Shown one piece after another: positions 44,363 through 53,163 of a stretch of 64,000 nt of DNA (positions are counted from its first letter, which is position 1; every line of letters begins with the position of its first letter). A program made the position numbers and the translations under genes. Origin of the DNA: Nonomuraea endophytica (GTDB taxonomy: Bacteria > Actinomycetota > Actinomycetes > Streptosporangiales > Streptosporangiaceae); assembly GCF_014203235.1 (NCBI RefSeq), contig NZ_JACHIN010000001.1, forward strand, positions 744,001 to 808,000, in the 5' to 3' direction. The notes beneath the pieces are model-generated. The model did not search any database and was not told where the DNA came from. It worked only from the letters and a program-made list of their open reading frames with translations.

Positions 44363-44902
44363 CTACAGCCAACCGGCCCGCGCGTCCGTCAGGGACGCGC
44401 CGGAGGAGGGGGCGGTGCCGAGTGCGCCCGCGCGCACACCGTCGAGCAGCCGCCCCGCAGCCTCCACGATTTCCGGTACGGCCCGGCGAAGCGCGCCCCG
44501 ATCCGCCTCGTCGAGCACGGCCAGCGGCCCGGCCGCCTCGGTGAGCCGGTCGCTCAGCCAACCCAAGGGGTCGGCGGTGAGCGCCCGGTCGAAGACGCGT
44601 GAGCTCGGGTCCCATCCGGTGAACTCCGGATGGTGGTGGGTCCGGTCGAAGCTGCCCGGCGTACCATCCACCGACTCCAGCAGGTCCACCCGCCAGATGG
44701 GCCGCCCTACGGCGATGGGCTGGGCCGAGTAGATCGTCCCTTTGAGCGCGCCCCGCTCGAGCTCTCTGACCTCCAGGCGGACGCCATGCTCGGGACCTTC
44801 CTGGCCTTTGGCTGGTTTCGGGTCGATGAAGTAGAGGTCGCTCAGCACTACACCGGTCTGCTCAAACCCAAAGACATAAAGCACAAGCAGCCCATACCCC
44901 AC
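44363..44902 (-). CDS. conserved hypothetical protein
   Basis: 179 residues from the GTG at 44902. The body is well ordered: EVRELERGALKGTIYSAQPI, GRPIWRVDLLESVDGTPGSF, RTHHHPEFTGWDPSSRVFDR and then two helices up to GASLTDARAGWL. The clustered His residues (THHHP) could be a metal or catalytic site. I do not know the family. The frame continues upstream into repetitive sequence that is unlikely to be coding. Confidence 0.65.
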   Translation of the reverse strand: MGYGLLVLYVFGFEQTGVVLSDLYFIDPKPAKGQEGPEHGVRLEVRELERGALKGTIYSAQPIAVGRPIWRVDLLESVDGTPGSFDRTHHHPEFTGWDPSSRVFDRALTADPLGWLSDRLTEAAGPLAVLDEADRGALRRAVPEIVEAAGRLLDGVRAGALGTAPSSGASLTDARAGWL

Positions 44903-45320
44903 CTCGCGCCCATCCAGCCCTACAAACCCGCCATCCGGGCGAGATGTCGGCGACCCGCAACCCGCCCCACAACGGCACCCGGTAGGCGGGAACCCGCAGT
45001 CCCCCAGTCCGCCCACAAAGGCACCCGGGTAGGCGGGAACCCACAGACGCGGGAGTAGCACGGGCAGGGGTGCAGGGGTCCGCAAGCGCAGGGCATGACA
45101 CCCGGTGCAAAAGCACGTCATGGGTTTGCGTGGGCTTGCGGGGCTGTGACGTAAGCCCTTGCGCACACATCTGGGGATTTCCCGGCCTATCGCGCCAGCC
45201 CACCACCCCTTGGAACGCTCCCGCACGCCTGTCGAAAATTTGCGCAATCCAGTCGAAATATTGCGGACATTTGTTCGTCATCTTATGGTTTGGCCACCCC
45301 CCGTCACGAAGGGCCCACCC
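44903..45320. other. promoter-proximal spacer with a 46-bp duplicated segment
   Basis: Two imperfect tandem copies carrying GCACCCGGTAGGCGGGAACC lie near 44975 and 45021. The rest, upstream of the glucanase gene, is more AT-rich close to 45230-45295 (GAAAATTTGCG, ATCTTATGGTTTGG), where the promoter is probably placed. No gene is supported. Confidence 0.5.
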
Positions 45321-48300
45321 ATGAGACGCATCCTTGCGTTACTCGCACTCGCCTTAGCCTTCGTTCTGACGCCCCATCCTGCCCAAGCCCAGGCAGGCCC
45401 CAACCTCGCTCTAGGCAAGCCCGCTACGGCCAGCAGCTTCACCGACGTCTACCCCGCCTCCAAGGCCACCGACGGCGACCAGGCCTCGTATTGGGAGTCG
45501 GCCAACAACGCCTTCCCCCAATGGATCCAGGTCGATCTAGGCTCCGCGGTCACGGTCAGTCAGCTGGTGCTCAAGCTGCCCAGCAGCTGGCCGAGCCGTA
45601 CCCAGACGATCACCGTGCAGGGCAGCACCAACGGGACGACCTTCACCACCATCGGCGCCCAGGCGACCCGCACGTTCAGCCCGACGGCGACCATCGACAT
45701 CACCGCGGTCAGCACCCGCTACGTGCGCCTGTCGATCACGGCGAACACCGGCTGGCCGGCGGGTCAGATCTCGGAGTTCGAGGTGTACGGCCCGGTGACA
45801 GGGCCTGACACCCAGCCCCCGACGGCCCCGGGCAACCTGGCCTTCACCGAGCCGACGAGCGGCCAGATCAGGCTGACCTGGCAGGCCTCCACCGACAACG
45901 TGGGCGTGACGGGGTATGAGATCTACGCGAACAACGCCCTAAGGGCCACAGTCGCCGGAAACATCCTGACGTATACGGATAATCAGCCGCCCACCTCCAC
46001 CGTCTCCTACTACGTGCAAGCCAAGGACGCGGCCAACAACCGCTCCCCCGAGAGCAACACGGTCACCCGGTCGGGCGACGGCGGTGGCGGCACCAACCTC
46101 GCCCTGAACAAGCCGATCACCGCCAGCGGCTCCACCTGGGTCTACGTCCCGGCCAACGCGAACGACGGCAACCTCGCCACCTACTGGGAAGGCGGCGGCG
46201 GGTACCCCAACACGCTCACCGTCGACCTGGGCTCCAACGCCGACGTCTCCTCCGTGGTGCTCAAGCTCAACCCCGACGCCGTCTGGGGCACGCGCACCCA
46301 GACCCTCCAGGTGCTCGGCCGCGACCAGAGCACCTCGAACTACACCGTCAGGAAGGAAAGCGCCGCTTACACCTTCAACCCGGCCTCCGGCAACACGGTG
46401 ACGATCCCCCTGAACGCGCGCCTGGCCGGCGTGCGGCTGTCGTTCAGCGCCAACACGGGGGCGCCGAACGGCCAGGTGGCCGAGTTCCAGGTGATCGGCA
46501 CCCCGGCGCCGAACCCCGACCTGACCGTCACCGGCATGTCCGCCTCCCCCGCGAGCCCGGTGGAAAGCGACGCCATCAGCCTGTCGGCCACCGTCAGGAA
46601 CATCGGCACCGTGCCTTCCGGCGCCACGGACGTCAACCTGTATCTCGGCACCGCCAAGGTGGGCACCGCGAACGTTGCCGCGCTGGCCGCCGGGGCCTCG
46701 GCCACGGTGTCGGCCGGCATCGGCACCCGCCCCGCGGGCTCGTACCCGCTGTCGGCGAAGGTCGACGAGGGCAACGCCGTCATCGAGCAGAACGAGGGCA
46801 ACAACACCTACAACAACCCGACCCCGCTGACCGTCCGGCCCGTGGACAGCTCCGACCTGATCGCCGCGCCGGTCGGCTGGTCGCCGGGCAACCCGGCGGC
46901 CGGTGACACGGTCACGTTCTCCGTCGCGATCAAGAACCAGGGCAACCTCGCCTCGGCCGGTGGCGCGCACGGGGTCACACTGACCGTCGCCAACGAGGCC
47001 GGCACCGTCATCCGCACGCTGACCGGCTCCCACTCCGGCGTCATCAACGCCGGCGCCACCGCCCCGCCGATCACGCTCGGCACCTGGACCGCGGCCAACG
47101 GCAAGTACACCGTCAAGACCGTCATCGCCGACGACGCCAACGAGCTGCCGGTCAAGCGGGCCAACAACACCACGACCGAGACCCTGTTCGTGGGCCGGGG
47201 CGCCAACCTGCCCTACGACATGTACGAGGCCGAGGACGGCGTGCCCGCGGGCGGCGCGCAGCTCGTCGGCCCGAACCGCACCATCGGCGACCCGGCCGGC
47301 GAGGCCTCGGGACGGCGCGCGGTGCTGCTGAACTCCACCGGCTCCTCGGTCGAGTTCACCACCAGGGCGCCGGCGAACACGCTGGTCACCCGCTACTCCA
47401 TCCCCGACGGCACCAACTCGACCCTGAACGTCTACGTCAACGGCACCTTCCTCAAGGCGATCAACCTGACCTCGAAGTACGCGTGGCTCTACGGCCCCGA
47501 GGCCAACCCGAGCAACTCGCCCGGCGCCGGCCCGCCCCGCCACATCTACGACGAGGCCAACGTGACGCTCGGCACCACCGTGCCGCAGGGCAGCAAGATC
47601 AAGCTGCAGAAGGACGCGGCCAACGGCGGCACGTTCGCGATCGACTTCATCAACCTGGAGCAGGCCACGCCGCAGGGCAACCCGGATCCGGCACGCTATG
47701 CCGTACCGGCTGGATTCACGCACCAGGACGTGCAGAACGCGCTCGACCGCGCCCGCCAGGACCCCGCGCTCGTGGGCGTCTACCTGCCGGCGGGCGACTA
47801 CGCGACCGCGCAGAAGTTCCAGGTGTACGGCAAGGCCGTCAAGGTCACCGGCGCCGGCCCGTGGTTCACCCGGTTCCTGTCGCCCTCCGGGCAGGAGAAC
47901 ACGAACGTCGGGTTCGACGTGCAGAGCTCGGCCGGCGGCTCGTCGTTCAGCGGGTTCGCCTCGTTCGGTAACTACGTGATCCGCAACGACGGCCCCGGCA
48001 AGGTCTGGGACCTCAACGGCGTCGCGAACGTCACCATCGACAACGTCTGGGTCGAGCACCAGATGTGCATGCTCTGGGGCACCAACATGCGCAACCTGAC
48101 CGTGACGAACTCGCGGGTGCGTGACACGTTCGCCGACGCGATCAACCTGACCAACGGCAGTTCGGACAACACGGTCAGGAACGTGGAGGCGCGCGGCACC
48201 GGCGACGACAGCTTCGCGCTGTTCGCCGCGATCGACATCAACAACGCCGACCAGACGGGCAACGTCTACGAGAACCTGACCTCGACCCTGACCTGGCGGG

Positions 48301-48851
48301 CGGCCGGCGTGGCCGTGTACGGCGGGCAGAACAACGTGTTCAGGAACATCTACATCGCCGACACGCTCGTCTACTCCGGCATCACGGTCAGCTCGCTGGA
48401 CTTCGGCATCCAGATGCGGGGCTTCGGCCCGACGCCGACCCGGTTCGAGAACATCTCGATCGTCCGGGCGGGCGGGCATTTCTGGGGACAGCAGACGTTC
48501 CCGGCGATCTGGTTGTTCTCCGCGTCGAAGGTGTTCCAGGGCATCAGGATCAGCGACGTGGACATCGTGGATCCGACGTACTCGGGGATCATGTTCCAGA
48601 CGCAGTATCTGGGCGGCCAGCCGGTGAACCCGATCACCGACACGGTCCTCACCGACATCTCGATCAGCGGCGCACGCAAGTCCGGTGACGCCTTCGACGC
48701 CAAGTCGGGCTTCGGCCTGTGGGCGAACGAGCTGCCCGAGCCCGGCCAGGGTCCGGCGGTCGGCTCGGTGACGTTCAACGGGCTGCGCCTGAGCAACAAC
48801 CACACCGACATCCGCAACACGACCTCGACGTTCACCATCAACGTGAACTGA
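45321..48851 (+). CDS. secreted modular GH87-like alpha-1,3-glucanase
   Basis: 1176 residues from the ATG at 45321. Order: Sec signal peptide (about 1-27, LALLALALAFVLTPHPAQAQ), F5/8-C (discoidin, CBM32-like) at 28-158, Fn3 at 163-250, second discoidin at 259-392, two CARDB domains (about 398-625), a CBM35/CBM6-like region at 632-785 (MYEAEDGVPAGGAQ) and a right-handed beta-helix catalytic module at about 792-1176. The active-site signature is FADAINLTNGSSDN, then ARGTGDDSFAL (Asp 939, 962, 963), the three-Asp arrangement of GH87 mycodextranases. It should cleave alpha-1,3-glucan of fungal walls or biofilms. Call of the GH family is by pattern. Confidence 0.85.
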   Translation: MRRILALLALALAFVLTPHPAQAQAGPNLALGKPATASSFTDVYPASKATDGDQASYWESANNAFPQWIQVDLGSAVTVSQLVLKLPSSWPSRTQTITVQGSTNGTTFTTIGAQATRTFSPTATIDITAVSTRYVRLSITANTGWPAGQISEFEVYGPVTGPDTQPPTAPGNLAFTEPTSGQIRLTWQASTDNVGVTGYEIYANNALRATVAGNILTYTDNQPPTSTVSYYVQAKDAANNRSPESNTVTRSGDGGGGTNLALNKPITASGSTWVYVPANANDGNLATYWEGGGGYPNTLTVDLGSNADVSSVVLKLNPDAVWGTRTQTLQVLGRDQSTSNYTVRKESAAYTFNPASGNTVTIPLNARLAGVRLSFSANTGAPNGQVAEFQVIGTPAPNPDLTVTGMSASPASPVESDAISLSATVRNIGTVPSGATDVNLYLGTAKVGTANVAALAAGASATVSAGIGTRPAGSYPLSAKVDEGNAVIEQNEGNNTYNNPTPLTVRPVDSSDLIAAPVGWSPGNPAAGDTVTFSVAIKNQGNLASAGGAHGVTLTVANEAGTVIRTLTGSHSGVINAGATAPPITLGTWTAANGKYTVKTVIADDANELPVKRANNTTTETLFVGRGANLPYDMYEAEDGVPAGGAQLVGPNRTIGDPAGEASGRRAVLLNSTGSSVEFTTRAPANTLVTRYSIPDGTNSTLNVYVNGTFLKAINLTSKYAWLYGPEANPSNSPGAGPPRHIYDEANVTLGTTVPQGSKIKLQKDAANGGTFAIDFINLEQATPQGNPDPARYAVPAGFTHQDVQNALDRARQDPALVGVYLPAGDYATAQKFQVYGKAVKVTGAGPWFTRFLSPSGQENTNVGFDVQSSAGGSSFSGFASFGNYVIRNDGPGKVWDLNGVANVTIDNVWVEHQMCMLWGTNMRNLTVTNSRVRDTFADAINLTNGSSDNTVRNVEARGTGDDSFALFAAIDINNADQTGNVYENLTSTLTWRAAGVAVYGGQNNVFRNIYIADTLVYSGITVSSLDFGIQMRGFGPTPTRFENISIVRAGGHFWGQQTFPAIWLFSASKVFQGIRISDVDIVDPTYSGIMFQTQYLGGQPVNPITDTVLTDISISGARKSGDAFDAKSGFGLWANELPEPGQGPAVGSVTFNGLRLSNNHTDIRNTTSTFTINVN

Positions 48852-48854
48852 ACA

Positions 48855-48886
48855 AGGGGGTGCGGGCGTACGCGCCCGCACCCCTT
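48855..48886 (+). terminator. strong hairpin after the glucanase gene
   Basis: A 14-bp stem with a TACG loop (left arm through GGGGTGCGGGCG, right arm CGCCCGCACCCC) begins four bases after the stop. No clear U-tract follows (TTAGATTTGG). It probably terminates or stabilises the mRNA, and it separates the glucanase from the regulator gene 13 bases later. Confidence 0.75.
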
Positions 48887-48898
48887 AGATTTGGCGCC

Positions 48899-49807
48899 AT
48901 GAGCTTGGACGCCCTCGGAGTCTCGGCGTCTGACGAGTTGGTATACCGCTTCTTCCTGAGAAATCCGGGCGCCGGCGCCGAAGGCTTCGAGGCTTCCGCC
49001 ATTCAGCGCCTCGTCGGCCTGCGCCTGCTGGAGATCGGCCCCGACGGCGGCGTCGCCGCCACCGCGCCGCACGCCGCCATGGAGCGGCTGATCGAGCAAC
49101 GCCTCGGCGAGGTCGGCGGCGAACTGCGCCGGGTCACGGCCGCGATGCCCGCGCTCCTGGCCGAGCAGGCGGCGGGCGGCCCCATCGAGCACGTCGAACG
49201 CATCGAGGGCCTGGAGCAGACGCAGGAGCGGATCTGGCGGATGTCCCGGCAGTCGCAGGAACTGCTGGCCATGCACCCCGAGCGGCGCGGGGTCGATCCG
49301 CGCGTGCGCGAGCGAACCCTGGCCGAACTGCGCTCAGGGGTACGGCACCGCACCATCGTGCACCGCGCCACGCTGGACAACCCGGAGGTGGCGGCGTACT
49401 TCCACGAGATCCACCGGGCGGGCGACCGGCACCGGGTGGTGGACGAGCCGATCCAGCAACTGGTCATCATGGACAGGCAGACGGCGTTCGTGCCGATCCG
49501 GCCGGACAATCCGGGTTTCGGGGCGCTGATGATCCGCGCGCCCGGCATCGTGGTGACGCTGATCGACCTGTTCGAGCAGACCTGGCGGCGCGCCACCGAC
49601 CTCGAACCCGACGACGCCGACCCGACCTCGCTGGAGCGGCGGGTGCTGGAGCTGCTCGACCGGGTCGGCAAGGACGAGGTGGCGGCGCGCGCGATGGGAG
49701 TGTCGGTGCGCACCTTCCGGGGTTATGTCGCCGATTTGATGGGACGGCTCGGCGCGGCCAGCCGCTTCCAGATCGGCACCCGGGCCAAGGAACGCGGCTG
49801 GTTGTGA
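48899..49807 (+). CDS. TrmB/LuxR-type HTH regulator
   Basis: 302 residues from the ATG at 48899. An N-terminal winged-helix-like part (SDELVYRFFLRNPGAGAEGF) is followed by a central helix (THxx-like ELLAMHPERRGVDPRVRERT), a sensor region (IMDRQTAFVPIRPDNPGFGA) and a C-terminal LuxR-type HTH (VLELLDRVGKDEVAARAMGV, SVRTFRGYVADLMGRL). This arrangement is common in actinomycete TrmB-like regulators. It may control the glucanase upstream or act alone. The opposite-strand catabolic operon ends five bases after its stop. Confidence 0.85.
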   Translation: MSLDALGVSASDELVYRFFLRNPGAGAEGFEASAIQRLVGLRLLEIGPDGGVAATAPHAAMERLIEQRLGEVGGELRRVTAAMPALLAEQAAGGPIEHVERIEGLEQTQERIWRMSRQSQELLAMHPERRGVDPRVRERTLAELRSGVRHRTIVHRATLDNPEVAAYFHEIHRAGDRHRVVDEPIQQLVIMDRQTAFVPIRPDNPGFGALMIRAPGIVVTLIDLFEQTWRRATDLEPDDADPTSLERRVLELLDRVGKDEVAARAMGVSVRTFRGYVADLMGRLGAASRFQIGTRAKERGWL

Positions 49808-49811
49808 CCGG

Positions 49812-50486
49812 TCAGGGCAGCTCCAGGCCGGTCTGCTCGTAGGCTCGCCGGGCCTCGTCGGAGGTGAGGAAGGCGAGGAAGGCGGCTGCGTCGCCGTCCG
49901 CCGCCGTGGCGGCCACGGCGGAGAACTCGCTGTAATGCTGCACCTCGGCGGGGAACGGCCCGGCGATCCGGGCATCCGGGACGAAGCGCAGCTCGCTGAG
50001 CTGCTGGATCGCCACGTCAGCGCGGCCGTCCACCACGGCGTGCGCGATGAAGCCCTTGTCGATCACGGTGGCGCGGGCGTTGACCTCCTTGTCGATGCCG
50101 AGCTCCTCGATCAGGCGGGCGAAGTAGATGCCGCTCGCGCCGGTACGCGAGTAGGCCACGCTGCGGGCGTCGAGCAGGGCCCGTTTGAAGGCGTCGAGCG
50201 TGCTGACGTCCGGGAGCTCCGCGCCCGGCGGCACCGCCAGGCCCACGCCGGTCTTCGCGATCGCCGTCTTCGTGGACAGGTCGAGGACGGCGGAGCCGTT
50301 CAGCTCGTCGAAGGCGGAGGTGACCGCGATCATCACGTCGGGGCGCTCACCTGCCCGGATGCGGGCCATCAGCTGCGTGGTCGGATCGTAGACGCCGTCG
50401 ACCGCGATGCCGGTCCGGCCGGTGAACTCCCCGAGGAGCACGTCGTCGAAGGCCTTCTTCACGGCCAGGGTGCTGAACAACTTCAT
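49812..50486 (-). CDS. ModA-like solute-binding protein without signal peptide
   Basis: 224 residues, starting KLFSTLAVKKAFDDVLLGEF, already the first strand of the mature fold. PDVMIAVTSAFDELNG, VAYSRTGASGIYFARLIEEL and ADVAIQQLSELRF are typical of the PBP type 2 molybdate-binding family. There is no hydrophobic N-terminus, so the protein should be cytoplasmic, unlike normal ABC-binding proteins. No ABC permease genes are near. It may act as an intracellular ligand-binding or sensing protein of the pathway. The start overlaps the kinase stop by four bases, so it is the last gene of the operon. Confidence 0.75.
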   Translation of the reverse strand: MKLFSTLAVKKAFDDVLLGEFTGRTGIAVDGVYDPTTQLMARIRAGERPDVMIAVTSAFDELNGSAVLDLSTKTAIAKTGVGLAVPPGAELPDVSTLDAFKRALLDARSVAYSRTGASGIYFARLIEELGIDKEVNARATVIDKGFIAHAVVDGRADVAIQQLSELRFVPDARIAGPFPAEVQHYSEFSAVAATAADGDAAAFLAFLTSDEARRAYEQTGLELP

Positions 50487-51793
50487 GGGGTCTCCGTTCG
50501 TGTGGCGTCGAGCAGCAGGCCGGGCTCGCCGAAGTTGCCCGACTTGAGCAGAAGGGTGAGGGACGGGGTGAAGATCCAGGGGACGCCGCGGGCCGCCTCG
50601 GGCCCGATCACGCCGCCGGTGACGCCGAGCGCGCGCACGACCGCGCCGGAGGTCTCGCCACCGGCCGCGACCAGCCGGGTGACACCCCGCTCGACCAGGC
50701 CGGCGGCGATCCTGCCCAGCGCGGACTCCAGCAGTTCGGCCGACCGCTCGCGGCCCAGCGCCTGCTGGACCTCGTGCAGCTCGGCCGGGGGCAGGCTGGA
50801 GTAGATCAGCGGGGCGCCGTCCTCGGGCCGCTGCGCGTCGTACCAGGTCAGGGCGTTCGCGGCGAGCGCCTCGGGGTCGGGGTCGGGCTCGGCGAGGGCG
50901 TCCAGGCGGTGGGCGGGCCGACCGTGCTCGATCACCGCGCGGACCTGTTCGAGCGTGCGCGCGGAACAACTCCCCGCCAGTACGGCCGCGCGCCCCGCCG
51001 GCACGCGCGCGGGCGGGTCCCCGGCGACCTCGTGGATCTTGCTGACCTCGTGGGCCAGGGCGAGCCCGGCGGCGAGCCCGGCCGCGCCCGCGACCAGCCG
51101 CAGGCCGCCCAGCACCTGCCCGGCCGACGCAAGGTCGTCCAGCGCCTGCCCGGCCGAGGCCAGGTCGCCGTCCTCGACCGCGTCCAGCAGGGCGTACCGG
51201 ACGCCCTCGCTCCGCAGGTGGGCCAGTCGTTTTGCGATGGCCGCCGGTCCCCCGCGCACCGTCTCCAGCGGGACCACTCCCGCCCGGTGCGCGGACTGGG
51301 CCTCCAGGACGCGCGGCAGGTAGGAGTCGGTCATCGGGGTGAGCGGGTGGTCGCGCATGTGCGACTCCGACAGCAGCCGCTCGCCCACGAACAGGTAGCC
51401 GAGGTACTGGGTCCGGCCGTGTTCGGGTGAGCTGGGGGTCATCGGCACCAGCGGCGCGTCCAGTGCGTCGGCCAGGGCGTCGAGCACCGGGCCGATGTTG
51501 CCTTCCGGGGTGGAGTCGAAGGTGGAGCAGTACTTGAAGTAGACCTGGCCGACGCCGTGGGCGCGCAGCCAGTCCAGCGCGGCCAGCGACCGCTCGACGG
51601 CCTGCTCGCGGGGGGCCGTGCGCGTCTTCAGCGCGATGACGACGGCGTCGTGCGGGGGAAGATCGGGCTCGGCGTCGGGGGTGCCGAAGGAGAGCGGGGT
51701 GCCGAAGAAGAGCAGGGTGCGCAGGCCGTGCCGGTGCAGCGCGACCGCGACGTCGGTGGCGCCGGTGACGTCGTCGGCGATGGCGCCGATCAC
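50483..51793 (-). CDS. otnK: four-carbon acid sugar kinase (OtnK-like)
   Basis: 436 residues from the GTG at 51793, nine bases after GGAGGG. The N-terminal domain has the acid-sugar site IGAIADDVTGATDVAVALHR and ALKTRTAPREQAV; FKYCSTFDSTPEGNIGPVLD is also typical. The C-terminal nucleotide-binding domain has RLVAAGGETSGAVVRALGV and LLLKSGNFGEPGLLLD. OtnK phosphorylates 3-oxo-tetronates made from erythronate or threonate. It overlaps the racemase-like gene before it and the binding-protein gene after it. Confidence 0.92.
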   Translation of the reverse strand: MIGAIADDVTGATDVAVALHRHGLRTLLFFGTPLSFGTPDAEPDLPPHDAVVIALKTRTAPREQAVERSLAALDWLRAHGVGQVYFKYCSTFDSTPEGNIGPVLDALADALDAPLVPMTPSSPEHGRTQYLGYLFVGERLLSESHMRDHPLTPMTDSYLPRVLEAQSAHRAGVVPLETVRGGPAAIAKRLAHLRSEGVRYALLDAVEDGDLASAGQALDDLASAGQVLGGLRLVAGAAGLAAGLALAHEVSKIHEVAGDPPARVPAGRAAVLAGSCSARTLEQVRAVIEHGRPAHRLDALAEPDPDPEALAANALTWYDAQRPEDGAPLIYSSLPPAELHEVQQALGRERSAELLESALGRIAAGLVERGVTRLVAAGGETSGAVVRALGVTGGVIGPEAARGVPWIFTPSLTLLLKSGNFGEPGLLLDATRTETP

Positions 51794-52419
51794 GGCCGCT
51801 CGCCCTCCAGGACGGCGCGCCGGAGCGCGGCGGCGGCGGTGTGCGGGCCGGAGATCACCGGGAGGCCGAGCGACCGGGCCAGCTCGGCGGCGGCCGGGGC
51901 CAGCGAGTACTGGGCCAGCACCACCGCCTCCACCCGGTCCGTGCAGGGGGCGCAGGTGTCGTGGAGGGCTCGGGCCAGCGCCCGTGCGTCGGTGACCTGG
52001 AAGGCGGCGGGACTGACCACGCCGTCCACGGCCACGCCCGGCGCCGCCCCGGTCAGCCGGGCGACCGAGTCGGCCAGCGCTTCTTCCAGGCTGGCCACGG
52101 TCAGGACGCGGCGGTAGCCGGACTCGGCCACCTCCTTGAAGGCGGCGTCGTCGGGGGCCAGGACAGGGACCCCTCGGTCGGCCGAGCGGGCGGCTTCGCC
52201 GTACAGGGAGCAGGTCAGCAGCACCCCGTGCGCGCCCGCGTCGACCGCGTAGCCGATGAGGGCGGACATGCGCGCGCTCGGCCCGCCCGCGCGGGCGTCG
52301 GCGAGGAGCTTGTCGTCGAGCAGGTTCCACGGCTCGGCCTCGGGGAACGCGTCGGCCAGGCCCGCGACGGCCGGGGCGATCGCGGCGGGGGTGGCGCTGA
52401 TCAGCGCGACGCGGGTCAT
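51790..52419 (-). CDS. aspartate/glutamate racemase-family protein
   Basis: 209 residues. The first catalytic-type Cys is in GVLLTCSLYGEAAR (near residue 70). Where a second Cys is expected there is AVVLAQYSLAPAAAE, so the two-base racemisation mechanism appears lost. DTCAPCTDRV just before it has two Cys of unknown use. Single-Cys members include arylmalonate decarboxylase and maleate isomerase-like enzymes, although those keep different residues. In this cluster it may isomerise or decarboxylate a four-carbon acid. Confidence 0.8.
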   Translation of the reverse strand: MTRVALISATPAAIAPAVAGLADAFPEAEPWNLLDDKLLADARAGGPSARMSALIGYAVDAGAHGVLLTCSLYGEAARSADRGVPVLAPDDAAFKEVAESGYRRVLTVASLEEALADSVARLTGAAPGVAVDGVVSPAAFQVTDARALARALHDTCAPCTDRVEAVVLAQYSLAPAAAELARSLGLPVISGPHTAAAALRRAVLEGERP

Positions 52420-53162
52420 CCGGCCAGCTCCTCGATCCAGCCGAGGCCGTCGATGGTGCGGCCCTGGGGCTCGTATTCGCAGCCGATCCAGCCTCGGTAG
52501 CCGCTCTCGCGGATGGCGCCGAAGACCGCGCGCCAGCCGATCTCGCCGGTGCCGGGCTCGTGCCGGCCGGGCGGGTCGGCGACCTGGTAGTGGAAGGTGT
52601 ACGGCAGCAGCTCGCGCACCTTGGTGACCAGATCGCCCTCGTCGACCTGGGCATGGTAGAGGTCGAACAGCACGCCCACGTGGTCGGCGTCGAGCGCCTC
52701 GGCCACGGCGGCGGCCTGTGCCTGGGTTCGCAGCACGCAGCCTGGGCTGTCGCGGTGGTTCTGGGCCTCCAGCACCAGGCGTACGCCGCTGCCGCGCGAC
52801 TGGCCGGCGGCCCAGGCGAGGTTGGCGACCAGGCGGGCCTCGGCCCGCTCGCGGCTGACGCCCTCGGGCAGGGCGCCGGCCCGGACGTGGACGAGGCCGG
52901 AGCCGAGCGCGAGCGCGTACTCCATCGCCTGGGCGAAGCCCTCGCGGAAGCCGTCGGCGCGGCAGGCGTCGGCGCCCGGCGGCGTGTTGATGAGCACCTG
53001 TTCGAGCCCGGCCTCGCGCAGGCGGCCGGCGAGGACGGCGGGGTCGTGGTCGTAGGGGTTCGGGTACTCGACGCCCTCGAAACCGGCCGCGGCCGCGGCG
53101 TCGAAGCGTGACTCGAACGGCAGCTCGGTGAACAACCACTTCAGGTTCGCGTCGAAGCGCAT
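52416..53162 (-). CDS. otnI: hydroxypyruvate isomerase-like enzyme (OtnI/Hyi)
   Basis: 248 residues of the xylose-isomerase-like TIM barrel. Motifs: ANLKWLFTELPFESRFDAAA, GFEGVEYPNPYDHDP, VRLVLEAQNHRDSPGC (metal Glu), VGVLFDLYHAQVDEGDL, HYQVADPPGRHEPGTGEIGW and WIGCEYEPQG (second Glu). The QVADxPGRxEPGTGEI segment is typical of Hyi/OtnI. OtnI isomerises 2-oxo-tetronate to 3-oxo-tetronate in the erythronate and threonate routes. It overlaps the racemase-like gene by four bases. Confidence 0.93.
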   Translation of the reverse strand: MRFDANLKWLFTELPFESRFDAAAAAGFEGVEYPNPYDHDPAVLAGRLREAGLEQVLINTPPGADACRADGFREGFAQAMEYALALGSGLVHVRAGALPEGVSRERAEARLVANLAWAAGQSRGSGVRLVLEAQNHRDSPGCVLRTQAQAAAVAEALDADHVGVLFDLYHAQVDEGDLVTKVRELLPYTFHYQVADPPGRHEPGTGEIGWRAVFGAIRESGYRGWIGCEYEPQGRTIDGLGWIEELAG

Positions 53163-53163
53163 G

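Noticed and set aside
45939..48881. Minus-strand open frame of 980 codons opposite the glucanase
   Set aside because: The translation is a Val/Gly/Arg/Asp-rich shadow with no motif, while the plus strand has a signal peptide and recognisable domains.
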